From: an uncultured Acidobacteriia bacterium | Lineage (GTDB): Bacteria; Acidobacteriota; Terriglobia; Bryobacterales; Bryobacteraceae | Assembly: GCA_903907865.1 (NCBI GenBank) | Contig: CAIVPR010000140.1 | Coordinates: forward strand, 1-64,000 | Direction of reading: 5' to 3' | DNA length: 64,000 bases | Shown: in pieces, positions 1 to 7,608 of the stretch | Numbering within the stretch: the first letter of the stretch is position 1 | Layout of the letters: every line of letters starts with the position of its first letter | The notes under the pieces: model-generated | Database searches by the model: none | What the model was told of the DNA's origin: nothing | The model's input: the letters and a program-made list of their open reading frames with translations, nothing else | Made by a program: the position numbers and the translations under genes

Positions 1-1467
1 GAAACTTGGTCCTTGCCGTCGGAACGTCAATCGCTGTGACCTTGCAAGGCACGCCCCTATGTGAAGGGGACTGAAACAAGATGCTGACATCATGGAAGGC
101 GTCATGCGTCGTGCTTGCAAGGCACGCCCCTATGTGAAGGGGACTGAAACCAAATCTCCGTTTCCGGTGTATGTTGTTGATTCTAAACTTGCAAGGCACG
201 CCCCTATGTGAAGGGGACTGAAACCCAGGCCTAGTGACCGTGGCGCGGACATCGGCGGTCCTTGCAAGGCACGCCCCTATGTGAAGGGGACTGAAACACC
301 CTAAAAAGGTTCTCATTGTTCTCTCTTTCAGCCTTGCAAGGCACGCCCCTATGTGAAGGGGACTGAAACGACAAACCAATCATGCCATGATTCCCGCAGT
401 CCGTCACTTGCAAGGCACGCCCCTATGTGAAGGGGACTGAAACGAACTGTTCCCTTGTGCCCGCCGCGAATCACGGTCACTTGCAAGGCACGCCCCTATG
501 TGAAGGGGACTGAAACATAAGCAATTCTTACGAGACGTTTGTAACGTGTACGGCTTGCAAGGCACGCCCCTATGTGAAGGGGACTGAAACTGTTCGTTTT
601 CCCGCAGTTCGTCGAAAGTGTAACCTTTCTTGCAAGGCACGCCCCTATGTGAAGGGGACTGAAACTACAGATGCGGTGAACCATGGCGTCTAGCAATGTA
701 CTTGCAAGGCACGCCCCTATGTGAAGGGGACTGAAACCGAAGAAAGTCGGCAGCACTCCCGACAACGGGCCGCTTGCAAGGCACGCCCCTATGTGAAGGG
801 GACTGAAACTGCGCCGACCAGCAACGTTACCCCGGCAATGGCCGCCTTGCAAGGCACGCCCCTATGTGAAGGGGACTGAAACTGCCGGATCATGCGGCTT
901 CGGGGCACTCACAATGCCCTTGCAAGGCACGCCCCTATGTGAAGGGGACTGAAACTAGATCCTTCCAAGGTCAAGGTCACGGCAACTACGGCTTGCAAGG
1001 CACGCCCCTATGTGAAGGGGACTGAAACTTCAGGCGGGCGGCGGGGCGGCGTTCTACCTGAAGTCTTGCAAGGCACGCCCCTATGTGAAGGGGACTGAAA
1101 CGCTGGGGCGTGACGCACGCCGGGACGGGGTTGCTTGTCTCCTTGCAAGGCACGCCCCTATGTGAAGGGGACTGAAACTGACGTCCGGCTGGTGTATCGC
1201 AATCGCCTGGTGGCTTGCAAGGCACGCCCCTATGTGAAGGGGACTGAAACGCGACTGGCGGCACTCGATGCCGAATTTCTCGCCCCTTGTAAGGCACGCC
1301 CCTATGTGAAGGGGACTGAAACCGATAGCCCGCGCTTGCGTCGGGCGGTGGCATCGAGCTTGTAAGGCACGCCCCCATGTGAAGGGGACTGAAACAATAT
1401 GACGATGGCGCAGGTCAAGCAGCTTAGCACCTTGCAGGGCACGCCCCTATGCGAAGGGGACCGAAGC
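1..1467 (+). CRISPR. CRISPR array, leader-distal end, 20 full repeats
   Basis: Twenty complete 37-nt direct repeats start at 41, 114, 188, 261, 333, 407, 480, 554, 629, 701, 773, 846, 919, 992, 1065, 1142, 1214, 1286, 1359 and 1431. Bases 1-5 (GAAAC) are the tail of another, so the array continues to the left of the window. The 20 spacers are 35-40 nt, the longest at 1102-1141. The repeat begins CTTGCAAGG, has a hairpin CCCCT-ATGTGA-AGGGG and ends GGGGACTGAAAC; a GAAAC end is usual for type I and III repeats. Decay grows rightwards: one change in the repeat at 1286, two at 1359, four at 1431. This places the leader and newest spacers to the left and transcription on the + strand. No cas gene lies in the window, so the subtype is unknown. 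Confidence 0.98.
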
Positions 1468-1677
1468 CAGCCGCCGGAGTCGCGGGCGGCTTTGGCTGCG
1501 TCGTTGCTGGAGACTTTCGAGGTACCGGGGGACCAAGGCGTGGAGCAAGCTTGGAAAGCGACGATTCAGCGGCGCATGGTCGAAGTCGATTCGGGCCGCG
1601 TCCAGACGATTCCATGGTCGGAAGTGCAGAGGCGAGTGAGGCGGCATTTGAAGGGTGCTTCATTTCCGGGCGCCTAA
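1399..1677 (+). CDS. addiction-module antitoxin-like protein whose N-terminus runs through the last CRISPR repeat
   Basis: This 92-codon frame resembles the small addiction-module component family (PF09720-like). After residue 23 it reads QPPESRAALAASLLE, then an acidic stretch, AWKATIQRRMVEVDSG and IPWSEVQRRVRRHL, the usual order of the family. The first ten codons lie in the last CRISPR spacer and the next thirteen in the degenerate repeat 1431-1467. The repeat consensus would place TGA in this frame; the T-to-C change makes it CGA, and two of the other three changes are silent. The preceding repeat supplies GAAGGGG eleven bases before the ATG, a possible ribosome site. No toxin gene follows. 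It may be a live orphan antitoxin or a relic whose start was replaced by array sequence. Confidence 0.55.
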   Translation: MTMAQVKQLSTLQGTPLCEGDRSQPPESRAALAASLLETFEVPGDQGVEQAWKATIQRRMVEVDSGRVQTIPWSEVQRRVRRHLKGASFPGA

Positions 1678-1775
1678 GCTTCCGGCCCCATTGAAGCTCC
1701 AACTCCAAGCCCGGTTACCGCGAGGGCCCCGGCGGCATTTCCGGGACCCTAAGTTCTCGGCCGCTTCGAACGTCA
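1661..1775. repeat. degenerate direct repeat pair
   Basis: The segment beginning CATTTCCGGG at 1661 recurs at 1736 in diverged form (CATTTCCGGG, then CCTAAG, then CGGCC), about 75 bases apart. The antitoxin stop codon falls in the first copy. The origin is unknown; it may be decayed mobile or duplicated intergenic DNA. Confidence 0.4.
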
Positions 1776-1993
1776 GGTTGAGGCAAGAGGAGTCTGCAAG
1801 GAAGTCCGGATTCCTCTGGGGACGATTCGGGGGATTGCGTGCCCGACAGAGCGGATTGAAGAATGGGTTCAACCAAATCGGTGCTGCCGCAAAGGAACAG
1901 CGCGGTTATTGCCGCCTGAAAGGCGGCCTGCAGCCAAGAATGGCTGCCCCACAAGGGAGCGCGCAGGCTGCCAGCGTGCCCCACAACGATCGG
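1678..1993. other. intergenic stretch without a recognised gene
   Basis: No convincing coding frame is seen between the antitoxin-like gene and the next gene on the other strand. The stretch holds the second half of a degenerate direct repeat (1736-1775) and one copy of a two-hairpin dispersed repeat (1911-1956). A toxin partner for the upstream antitoxin was looked for here and not found. Confidence 0.6.
1911..1956. repeat. dispersed two-hairpin intergenic repeat, copy 1
   Basis: Two adjacent perfect hairpins are visible: GCCGCC-TGAAA-GGCGGC (1911-1927) and GCAGCCA-AGAA-TGGCTGC (1930-1947), followed by CCCACAAGG. A related copy lies at 7466-7510. The paired hairpin layout resembles REP-type elements or a strong terminator, and it sits just downstream of the minus-strand gene ending at 1994. 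Confidence 0.65.
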
Positions 1994-2677
1994 CTACTTG
2001 GCGTCGGCCTTGCCGGCCTTTTCCAGCGCCTCGGCGCGGAAACGCTTCGCGTCCTCCGACGAGGGGCGCTGGTGGAGGGCTTTCAGGAAAGCCACTGCCG
2101 CCAGATCGTACTTCCCTGCCCCGAGCAAGGCGCGGCCGGCCAGAATCGCAGCCGGGTAGAGTTCGGACGGCACGCGGGTCAGTTGCCGTTCGCGTTCGCG
2201 GAGGACCCGGGAGAGGGGTTCGACGGCGTCGGAGGGCTTGTTCGCGGCGAGCAACGCCACGCCCTTGGCGAAGGGGTCCTCCGAGGTCGTCAACGCGGCC
2301 AGGGCTTTCTCCAGCGCGGCGGCGTCGAAGCCGGATTCGACCGGTTGTCCTAACAACTTGGCGGCACCGAGCGCCGCGACCAATTTCGGGTTCGCCAGCA
2401 CTTTGGGATCGCCCGCCTCGAACAGCAACACCGGGATATCCCCCGGGCCGTCGGCCACCTTGGCTCGGGCGTCGTAGGGCCACGCGAAGACGTAAACGGG
2501 CTGCGGTTTCCCCGCGCTGGCCTTGTTCTTGTTGACGACCTTCAGCGGACACCAGCCGTCGGCGTCCGGGGCGTCGGCCTCGACCGAGACGCCGGAGGGC
2601 TTTTTGCCCCGCGCATCGACGATATCGAAGTGCAGGGCCGGGGAGGCGAGCATGAGGAACAGCAGCAGCCGGATCAT
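1994..2677 (-). CDS. exported TPR-like protein
   Basis: This 227-residue protein starts MIRLLLFLMLASPALHF, a short signal peptide, so it probably acts in the periplasm. The C-terminal half is helical, with TPR-like segments such as FAKGVALLAANKPSDAVEPL and YDLAAVAFLKALHQ. No catalytic motif is seen. Its ATG overlaps the stop of the upstream permease gene (ATGA), which implies translational coupling to the ABC exporter. An accessory role for that exporter is inferred from position only. Confidence 0.75.
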   Translation of the reverse strand: MIRLLLFLMLASPALHFDIVDARGKKPSGVSVEADAPDADGWCPLKVVNKNKASAGKPQPVYVFAWPYDARAKVADGPGDIPVLLFEAGDPKVLANPKLVAALGAAKLLGQPVESGFDAAALEKALAALTTSEDPFAKGVALLAANKPSDAVEPLSRVLRERERQLTRVPSELYPAAILAGRALLGAGKYDLAAVAFLKALHQRPSSEDAKRFRAEALEKAGKADAK

Positions 2678-5232
2678 TCGTCGCGCAGGATCTCCAAGGG
2701 TTTTTGGCCGAGGGTGCGGTAGCTTGCAGCCCAACCGGTGACGACGGCGAGGAGCGCGGTACCGAAGACGGCCAGGCCGAGCGCCATGAAATCTGGCGGG
2801 GCGTTGGCACGGAGGAGCCGGTTGAGGACGGCCCACGCGAAGCCGACCGCGAGCAGACCGCCCATGAGGCCGGCGACGGTGCCGATGACGAAGAACTCGA
2901 CGGAGAAGATACGCGCGATCCGGCGGCGGGTTGCGCCCAGCGTCTTGAGGATCACGACTTCGCGGATGCGGCGGAAGCGGGTGCCGGCCACGCTCGAGGC
3001 GAGGATGACGGCTCCGGCGAGGATCGAGAAGAAGGAAATGAAGCGGACGACGACCGAGATCTGGTCGACGATGCCCTGGATGGTGTCGAGAACCTCGGCC
3101 ATGTTGATGACGGTGACGGTGGGGAAGGACTCGTAGAGCGCCTTCTGGAGGCCGGGGACGAACTTGGGTGCCGCCCGGACGCCGCCATAGTAGATGGCGG
3201 GCAGGCCGTCGAGGGCTCCGGCGGTGAAGAAGAACTCGATGCGGGCCGAGAGTCGGACGGATTCGCTCTTGTGGATGGCGACGACGGTGGAGGAGAAGGT
3301 GCGCTGGGGGGTGGTCCAGGCGATTTTGGACCCGACGTGGACGTTGAGGAGGCGGGCGGCCTGGTCGCCGACGGAGAGCTGCGCCTCGGCGGGGTGCGCG
3401 TTGGGCGCCCACCATGCGCCGGAGAGCACCTGGGTGAAGGGGGGCTCGACGGCGGCGGTGGAGACGGTGACGGTGCGGGCGTAGCGGCGGGCCATGCCTT
3501 GGAGCTTTTCGCGGACGAGGGGGGTGCCGTCGACGGACTGGATGGTTGCGGAAACGGCTCCGATCATCTCCGGTTTGCCTTCGAGGCCCGACTGCTTTTC
3601 GAGGAGGTTGTAGACGGCGTCCTTGGAGGCGGCTGTGATGTCGAGCAGGTAGACGTTGGGCATGCCCGGGGGAGCGGTGCGGATGATGTCCTTGAGGAGG
3701 CCGCGCTGGACGATCCAGATGGTCAGGGTGAACATGACGCCGACGCCGAGGGCCATGACAGCGGCTCCGGCGTGGTTGCCCGGGCGGTAGAGGTTGGCAA
3801 TACCCTGGCGGAGCTCGGGTCCGGCAGCCCTGGGGAGGTTGCGGCCGACGATGCGGAGCAGTTTCAGCAGGACCCACGCGACGATGGACAGGGCGACCAT
3901 CGCGCCGGCGATGGCGAAGGCGAAGTAGCGGCCGGTACGGGCGTTGTCGCTGAGCCAGGCGGCGATCAGGCCGACAAAGGCGAGGATGACGACGGCGGAA
4001 ATGACGGGTTCGAGTGCGTCGCGGAGCCATTGGCCGACGGTGCGGCGGGGTGCGGCCATCTCGCGGCGGAAGATCAGCGCGGGGCGGATCTTGCGAATGC
4101 CGAGCAGAGGGGGGACGGTGAAGAGGAGCACGGTCAGGAGGCCGACGAGGAGTCCTTGGAGGGCCGACAGGGCGTCGAAGCGGGGGACGTTCGAGACTTG
4201 GAAGTATTTTTCCAGGAACACGGGGAAGACCATCTGGACGAGGCTGCCGACGGCGATGCCGATGACGCCGCCGACGAGGCCGAGGCCGGCGGTCTGGATG
4301 AGGTAGATGCGGAGGATCTGGGAGGACTTGGCACCGAGGCACTTCATGACAGCGATGGAGTCCATCTTCTGTTGTAGGTGGGCCTGGATGGCGGTGGCGA
4401 CGCCGAGGGCTCCGATGACGAGGGCGACGAGGCTGACGAGGGAGAGGAAGGTGGTGGATTGGCGGAGGCCCTGCTCGATGAGGGGGTGGGCTTCGGTGTA
4501 GTCGGCAATGAGGCCCTCGGCGAAGACCTTTTGGAGCTCGGCGCGGACGGCGGCGATGGACTGGGTGGGGGGGAGTTTGAAGAGGAAACGCTCGGCGGCG
4601 CGGCTGCCGGGGATGATGAGGCCGGTGCGTTCGAGGCCGGCGCGGGACATCATGACGCGGAGGCCGACGTTGAGGCTGCCGGTCATTTTATCGGGCTCGT
4701 TGGTGATTTCGGCTGCGAGGCGGAAGGGTAGGCCGCCGATGCGGACGGTGTCGCCGAGTTTCTTGTTGAGGCGGAGGAGGACGCCGTCGGAAACGGCGAG
4801 GGCGTCGGGCTGTAGGACGGTGCGGAGGTTGCCCGGGGGGTTGAGGCTGACGGTGCCGTAGAAGGGATAGGCGTCGGGGTCGACGGCCTTGACGGAGACG
4901 AGGAGCGGGGCGGCGTCCGGGCCGGGCGAGGCCATGGTGAGGGTTTCGGTGATCTGGGTGCGGCGGACTCCGAGGGCGGCGAGGCTGTCCATGGTGGCCA
5001 ATTGCTTGGCGTCGGGCAATTGGAAGGTGCGGACGGTCATGTCGGCGGCCATGAAGCCGCGGGCGTCGCGCTGGAGGACGGTGTGGAAGGCCTGGGAGAA
5101 GCCGCGGACGCCGGTGAGGGAGCCGACTCCGGCGGCCACGGCGAGGATGACGAAGAGGAAACGGCCGGAGGAGGCGCGGGTTTCACGCCAGGCGATTTTG
5201 GCCGCTGTTCGGTAGGGGCTGGGTTTCGCCAT
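2674..5232 (-). CDS. ybbP: FtsX-like ABC transporter permease (YbbP type)
   Basis: This is an 852-residue permease with the duplicated FtsX/MacB-type core: an N-terminal membrane segment (RFLFVILAVAAGVGSLTGV) and large periplasmic regions. The multi-helix block near residues 260-440 has the conserved MKCLGA, and a second block near 730-845 has LKTLGA and ends KPLEILRDE. The layout matches the YbbP family of putative lipid or lipoprotein exporters. It is directly followed by the TPR gene and directly preceded by the ATPase gene, with a GDSL esterase divergent from them, as in the tesA-ybbA-ybbP region of enterobacteria. Substrate unknown. Confidence 0.9.
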   Translation of the reverse strand: MAKPSPYRTAAKIAWRETRASSGRFLFVILAVAAGVGSLTGVRGFSQAFHTVLQRDARGFMAADMTVRTFQLPDAKQLATMDSLAALGVRRTQITETLTMASPGPDAAPLLVSVKAVDPDAYPFYGTVSLNPPGNLRTVLQPDALAVSDGVLLRLNKKLGDTVRIGGLPFRLAAEITNEPDKMTGSLNVGLRVMMSRAGLERTGLIIPGSRAAERFLFKLPPTQSIAAVRAELQKVFAEGLIADYTEAHPLIEQGLRQSTTFLSLVSLVALVIGALGVATAIQAHLQQKMDSIAVMKCLGAKSSQILRIYLIQTAGLGLVGGVIGIAVGSLVQMVFPVFLEKYFQVSNVPRFDALSALQGLLVGLLTVLLFTVPPLLGIRKIRPALIFRREMAAPRRTVGQWLRDALEPVISAVVILAFVGLIAAWLSDNARTGRYFAFAIAGAMVALSIVAWVLLKLLRIVGRNLPRAAGPELRQGIANLYRPGNHAGAAVMALGVGVMFTLTIWIVQRGLLKDIIRTAPPGMPNVYLLDITAASKDAVYNLLEKQSGLEGKPEMIGAVSATIQSVDGTPLVREKLQGMARRYARTVTVSTAAVEPPFTQVLSGAWWAPNAHPAEAQLSVGDQAARLLNVHVGSKIAWTTPQRTFSSTVVAIHKSESVRLSARIEFFFTAGALDGLPAIYYGGVRAAPKFVPGLQKALYESFPTVTVINMAEVLDTIQGIVDQISVVVRFISFFSILAGAVILASSVAGTRFRRIREVVILKTLGATRRRIARIFSVEFFVIGTVAGLMGGLLAVGFAWAVLNRLLRANAPPDFMALGLAVFGTALLAVVTGWAASYRTLGQKPLEILRDE

Positions 5233-5973
5233 CTAGTTCTGGTTCGCCTTCAGGACGTCGCTGGCGATGAGGCCGTCGCGCAGGGTGATGATGCGGTCGG
5301 CGTGGGCCGCGAGGGCGGGGTCGTGGGTGACGAGGACGAGGGTGGTGCCTTCGATCCGGTTGAGTTCGAGGAGGAGTTCGAGGACCTGCTGGCCGGTTTT
5401 GCCGTCGAGGTTGCCGGTGGGCTCGTCGGCGAGGAGGATGGGTGGCTTGGTGACGAAGGCGCGGGCAAGGGCGACGCGCTGCTGTTCGCCGCCGGAGAGC
5501 TGGACGGGGTAGTGGTCGAGGCGCTGGGAGAGGCCGACGCGGTGGAGGAGGTCGCGGGCGCGCTGGGCGTTTTCGGCACCGACGCCGGCGAGTTCGGCGG
5601 GGAGGAGGACGTTTTCCTCGGCGGTGAGGGTGGGGATGAGCTGGAAGGACTGGAAGACGAAGCCGATTTTGCGGCCGCGCACTTCGGCCATCTGGTCTTC
5701 GGTGAGGCCGGTGATGTCGACGCCGTCGAGGAGGACTTGGCCGGTGGTGGCGGAGTCGAGGCCGGCGAGGAGGCCCAAGAGGGTGCTTTTGCCGGAACCG
5801 GAGGGGCCCATGATGGCGGCGAACTGGCCTTTGGGGATGGCGAGGTCAATGCCGCGGAGGATTTCCACGCGGTGGGAGGGGGTGTCGATGGTCCGTGTGA
5901 GGTGGACGATTTCGATGATGGACGGGGGCGGGATGGGAACTCCAGTGGACGGGATTTGGATGGCGTCTGTCAT
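5233..5973 (-). CDS. ybbA: ABC transporter ATP-binding protein (YbbA/LolD type)
   Basis: The 246-residue ATPase contains the Walker A motif GPSGSGKS, the Q-loop VFQSFQLIP, the signature LSGGEQQRVALARA, the Walker B motif PILLADEPTGNLD and the switch histidine in LVTHDP. It belongs to the MacB/LolD/YbbA subgroup that powers FtsX-like permeases. Its stop codon abuts the start of the permease. A longer upstream frame exists but has no family similarity; the ATG giving MTDAIQIPS is preferred. This start lies 38 bases from the divergent esterase start, so the two transcription units share a very short regulatory region. Confidence 0.93.
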   Translation of the reverse strand: MTDAIQIPSTGVPIPPPSIIEIVHLTRTIDTPSHRVEILRGIDLAIPKGQFAAIMGPSGSGKSTLLGLLAGLDSATTGQVLLDGVDITGLTEDQMAEVRGRKIGFVFQSFQLIPTLTAEENVLLPAELAGVGAENAQRARDLLHRVGLSQRLDHYPVQLSGGEQQRVALARAFVTKPPILLADEPTGNLDGKTGQQVLELLLELNRIEGTTLVLVTHDPALAAHADRIITLRDGLIASDVLKANQN

Positions 5974-6010
5974 GATTATGGCAGTGCGTACTTTCAGGTT
6001 CAGAGTATTG

Positions 6011-6739
6011 ATGCTTCGCGCGGCCTGTGCGGTTTCTTTCTGGTTGTGGATGGTCGGGTGCGGGGGTGGGGGGAAGGTCGAAAAAAAGGCGGCGGAGGCT
6101 CCGGGGGCGGTTGGGGAGCCGGTTTCGAGGGAAGTTCCGTCGGTAGTGGCCGGGGAGGACGGTCGGCCGGTGGTGGCGGCGTTCGGGGACAGCATTTCGG
6201 CAGGGTTTGGCGTGCCTCCGGGCAAGGGCTACGCGGACGACCTGCAAAAGCTGATCGACGAGGCCGCGCTGCGGTTCCGGGTGGTGAACCTGGGGGTGAG
6301 CGGCGACACGACGGCGGATGGCGTGGAAAGGCTGCAGTCGGTGCTGGCGGTGCATCCGGCGGTGGTGATTCTGGAGTTCGGGGGCAACGACGGGCTGAGG
6401 GGTCAGCCGGTGTCGGAATCGGGGAAGAACCTGCGCAAGATGGTGGAAGGGTTGAAGGCGGCGGGGGCAGAGGTGGTGTTGGCGGGGATGACGCTGCCGC
6501 GGAACTACGGGCCGGAGTACATCGGGGCGTTCGACAAGATGTACATGGATGTGGCCAAGGAGTACCGGCTGGTGCGGATTCCGTTCCTGTTGGATGGCGT
6601 TGGCGGGCATGCGGACCTGATGCAGCCCGACGGCATCCACCCCAATGTGACGGGCGCGGAAATGGTGGCCCGGACCGCCATGAAGTACTTGGAACCGGTG
6701 TTGGCGAGGCTGGACAAGGGATCCGGTCTAAAACAATAG
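6011..6739 (+). CDS. tesA: GDSL-family arylesterase / lysophospholipase, probable lipoprotein
   Basis: The protein has the SGNH hydrolase blocks in order: AAFGDSISAGFG (nucleophile Ser), GVSGDTT (Gly), EFGGNDGLRG (Asn) and DGIHPN (Asp-His). This is the TesA/arylesterase subgroup, which cleaves acyl esters in the periplasm. The start at 6011 gives a 17-residue leader ending in WMVGC followed by a Gly run, a plausible lipobox. In-frame ATGs at 5972 and 5978 would add 11-13 basic and hydrophobic residues and would overlap or crowd the divergent ATPase start. Divergent synteny with ybbAP supports a joint role in handling lysolipid or acyl substrates. Confidence 0.88.
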   Translation: MLRAACAVSFWLWMVGCGGGGKVEKKAAEAPGAVGEPVSREVPSVVAGEDGRPVVAAFGDSISAGFGVPPGKGYADDLQKLIDEAALRFRVVNLGVSGDTTADGVERLQSVLAVHPAVVILEFGGNDGLRGQPVSESGKNLRKMVEGLKAAGAEVVLAGMTLPRNYGPEYIGAFDKMYMDVAKEYRLVRIPFLLDGVGGHADLMQPDGIHPNVTGAEMVARTAMKYLEPVLARLDKGSGLKQ

Positions 6740-6835
6740 CGGCATTTGCAAGTACAGGCGGTACAGGACCCGCACCTCAAGTTTTCGCTGTCATTTCCAG
6801 CGGAGTTGCTTTAACATGAGAATCGAAAGCAACAG

Positions 6836-7303
6836 ATGTACGTTCATTCGATTGGTGTTACAGACACCGCCATCAGACCCATACCCGCGCTCGGGACAAG
6901 AAATGTGGCCCGGATTCTATTGGTTGACCCGGATGCCGCTTCGCGGTCGACATTGAAGTCCATCCTGGAGACGGCAGGGTACTGGGTCGATATTGCAAGA
7001 TCATCGTCGGAGGCGAATGCCGCGCTGGAAACTTGCGAGTATGAATTGGTCCTGGCGGATTTGCCGGGCGCGGAGGGGCCGGACCTTTTGGACAAGGCGC
7101 GTCGGATGCCGTTTGAGCCTGCCACCGGAGTGATGTCGTCCAAGCTGAGTGAAATCGACGGGATGCCCGACGGACCGGATCCCTTGCAGGAAGTGGTGCA
7201 CATGAGTATGCGCAACGTATCGTACCTGTTGGCCGGGGTGGCGGAATTGTTGGGCCAGCGGGCGGATCGAAGGATCGGGCTGAGCATGCGCCGGGTGGTT
7301 TGA
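6836..7303 (+). CDS. stand-alone receiver-domain protein
   Basis: This 155-residue protein has one CheY-like receiver domain at about residues 26-110: ARILLVDPDAASR supplies acidic-pocket aspartates and ELVLADLPG the phospho-acceptor Asp. The Thr/Ser and Lys positions are less clear (ATGVMSSK). The C-terminal 45 residues are not a recognised output domain, so any signalling would be by protein interaction. No histidine kinase is nearby. The start is preceded by GAAAGC, a weak ribosome site. Confidence 0.7.
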   Translation: MYVHSIGVTDTAIRPIPALGTRNVARILLVDPDAASRSTLKSILETAGYWVDIARSSSEANAALETCEYELVLADLPGAEGPDLLDKARRMPFEPATGVMSSKLSEIDGMPDGPDPLQEVVHMSMRNVSYLLAGVAELLGQRADRRIGLSMRRVV

Positions 7304-7465
7304 GAACGGGGGCCAGTGGGGGTCGACGCCTTGGTCAACCTAGAAACGGCGGTTGACGGTGGGAGGGCGCATTTTCGCCCGTTGCATGAGCAGCCCGCGC
7401 ATGGCTCGGATAAACACTCTGTTCAAAGTTTGCCCGTTTGAATACTGCCTTCGGCATCCGGTTAC

Positions 7466-7510
7466 GGCTGCCTGAAAGGCCGCCGCAGCCAATATTGGCC
7501 GCCCCACGAG
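7466..7510. repeat. dispersed two-hairpin intergenic repeat, copy 2
   Basis: This is a diverged copy of the element at 1911-1956: GGCTGCCTGAAAGGCCGCC forms one hairpin and GCAGCCAATATTGGCCGC the next, followed by CCCACGAGG. Both copies lie in non-coding DNA. Confidence 0.6.
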
Positions 7511-7554
7511 GAACCGGACGTTTTATTTGCATTGGTGGGCTGAAGGCCAATGGA

Positions 7555-7578
7555 CACTCCCTGGCGGTCGCGGCTCGG
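7555..7578. repeat. dispersed intergenic repeat, second family, copy 1
   Basis: CACTCCCTGGCGGTCGCGG followed by CTCGG is seen here. Close copies lie at 26403-26426 and 35026-35049, always between genes, and at 26445-26464 in inverted orientation. Confidence 0.7.
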
Positions 7579-7608
7579 TAACAGACTGGTTCTACTGAGC
7601 CGAAACGG

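Larger units (their letters stand above)
7304..7608. other. intergenic stretch carrying two dispersed repeats
   Basis: No gene is seen between the receiver gene and the penicillin-binding protein gene, which end toward each other. The stretch holds one copy of each of two dispersed intergenic repeats (7466-7510 and 7555-7578). Confidence 0.7.

Noticed and set aside
231-1378. Open frames made of repeated FQSPSHRGVPCK- or FSPLHIGACLA-like peptides
   Set aside because: They are translations of the CRISPR repeats on the reverse strand, with spacers as variable linkers, and have no start context.
1655-2353. A 232-codon + strand frame after the CRISPR end
   Set aside because: It crosses the dispersed repeat and the minus-strand TPR gene and shows no motifs; not the missing toxin.
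2704-6819. Long + strand frames opposite the permease and ATPase genes, rich in Asp/Gly/Glu
   Set aside because: Composition is that of a mirror of Ala/Leu/Val codons; no motifs, and the minus-strand genes are well supported.
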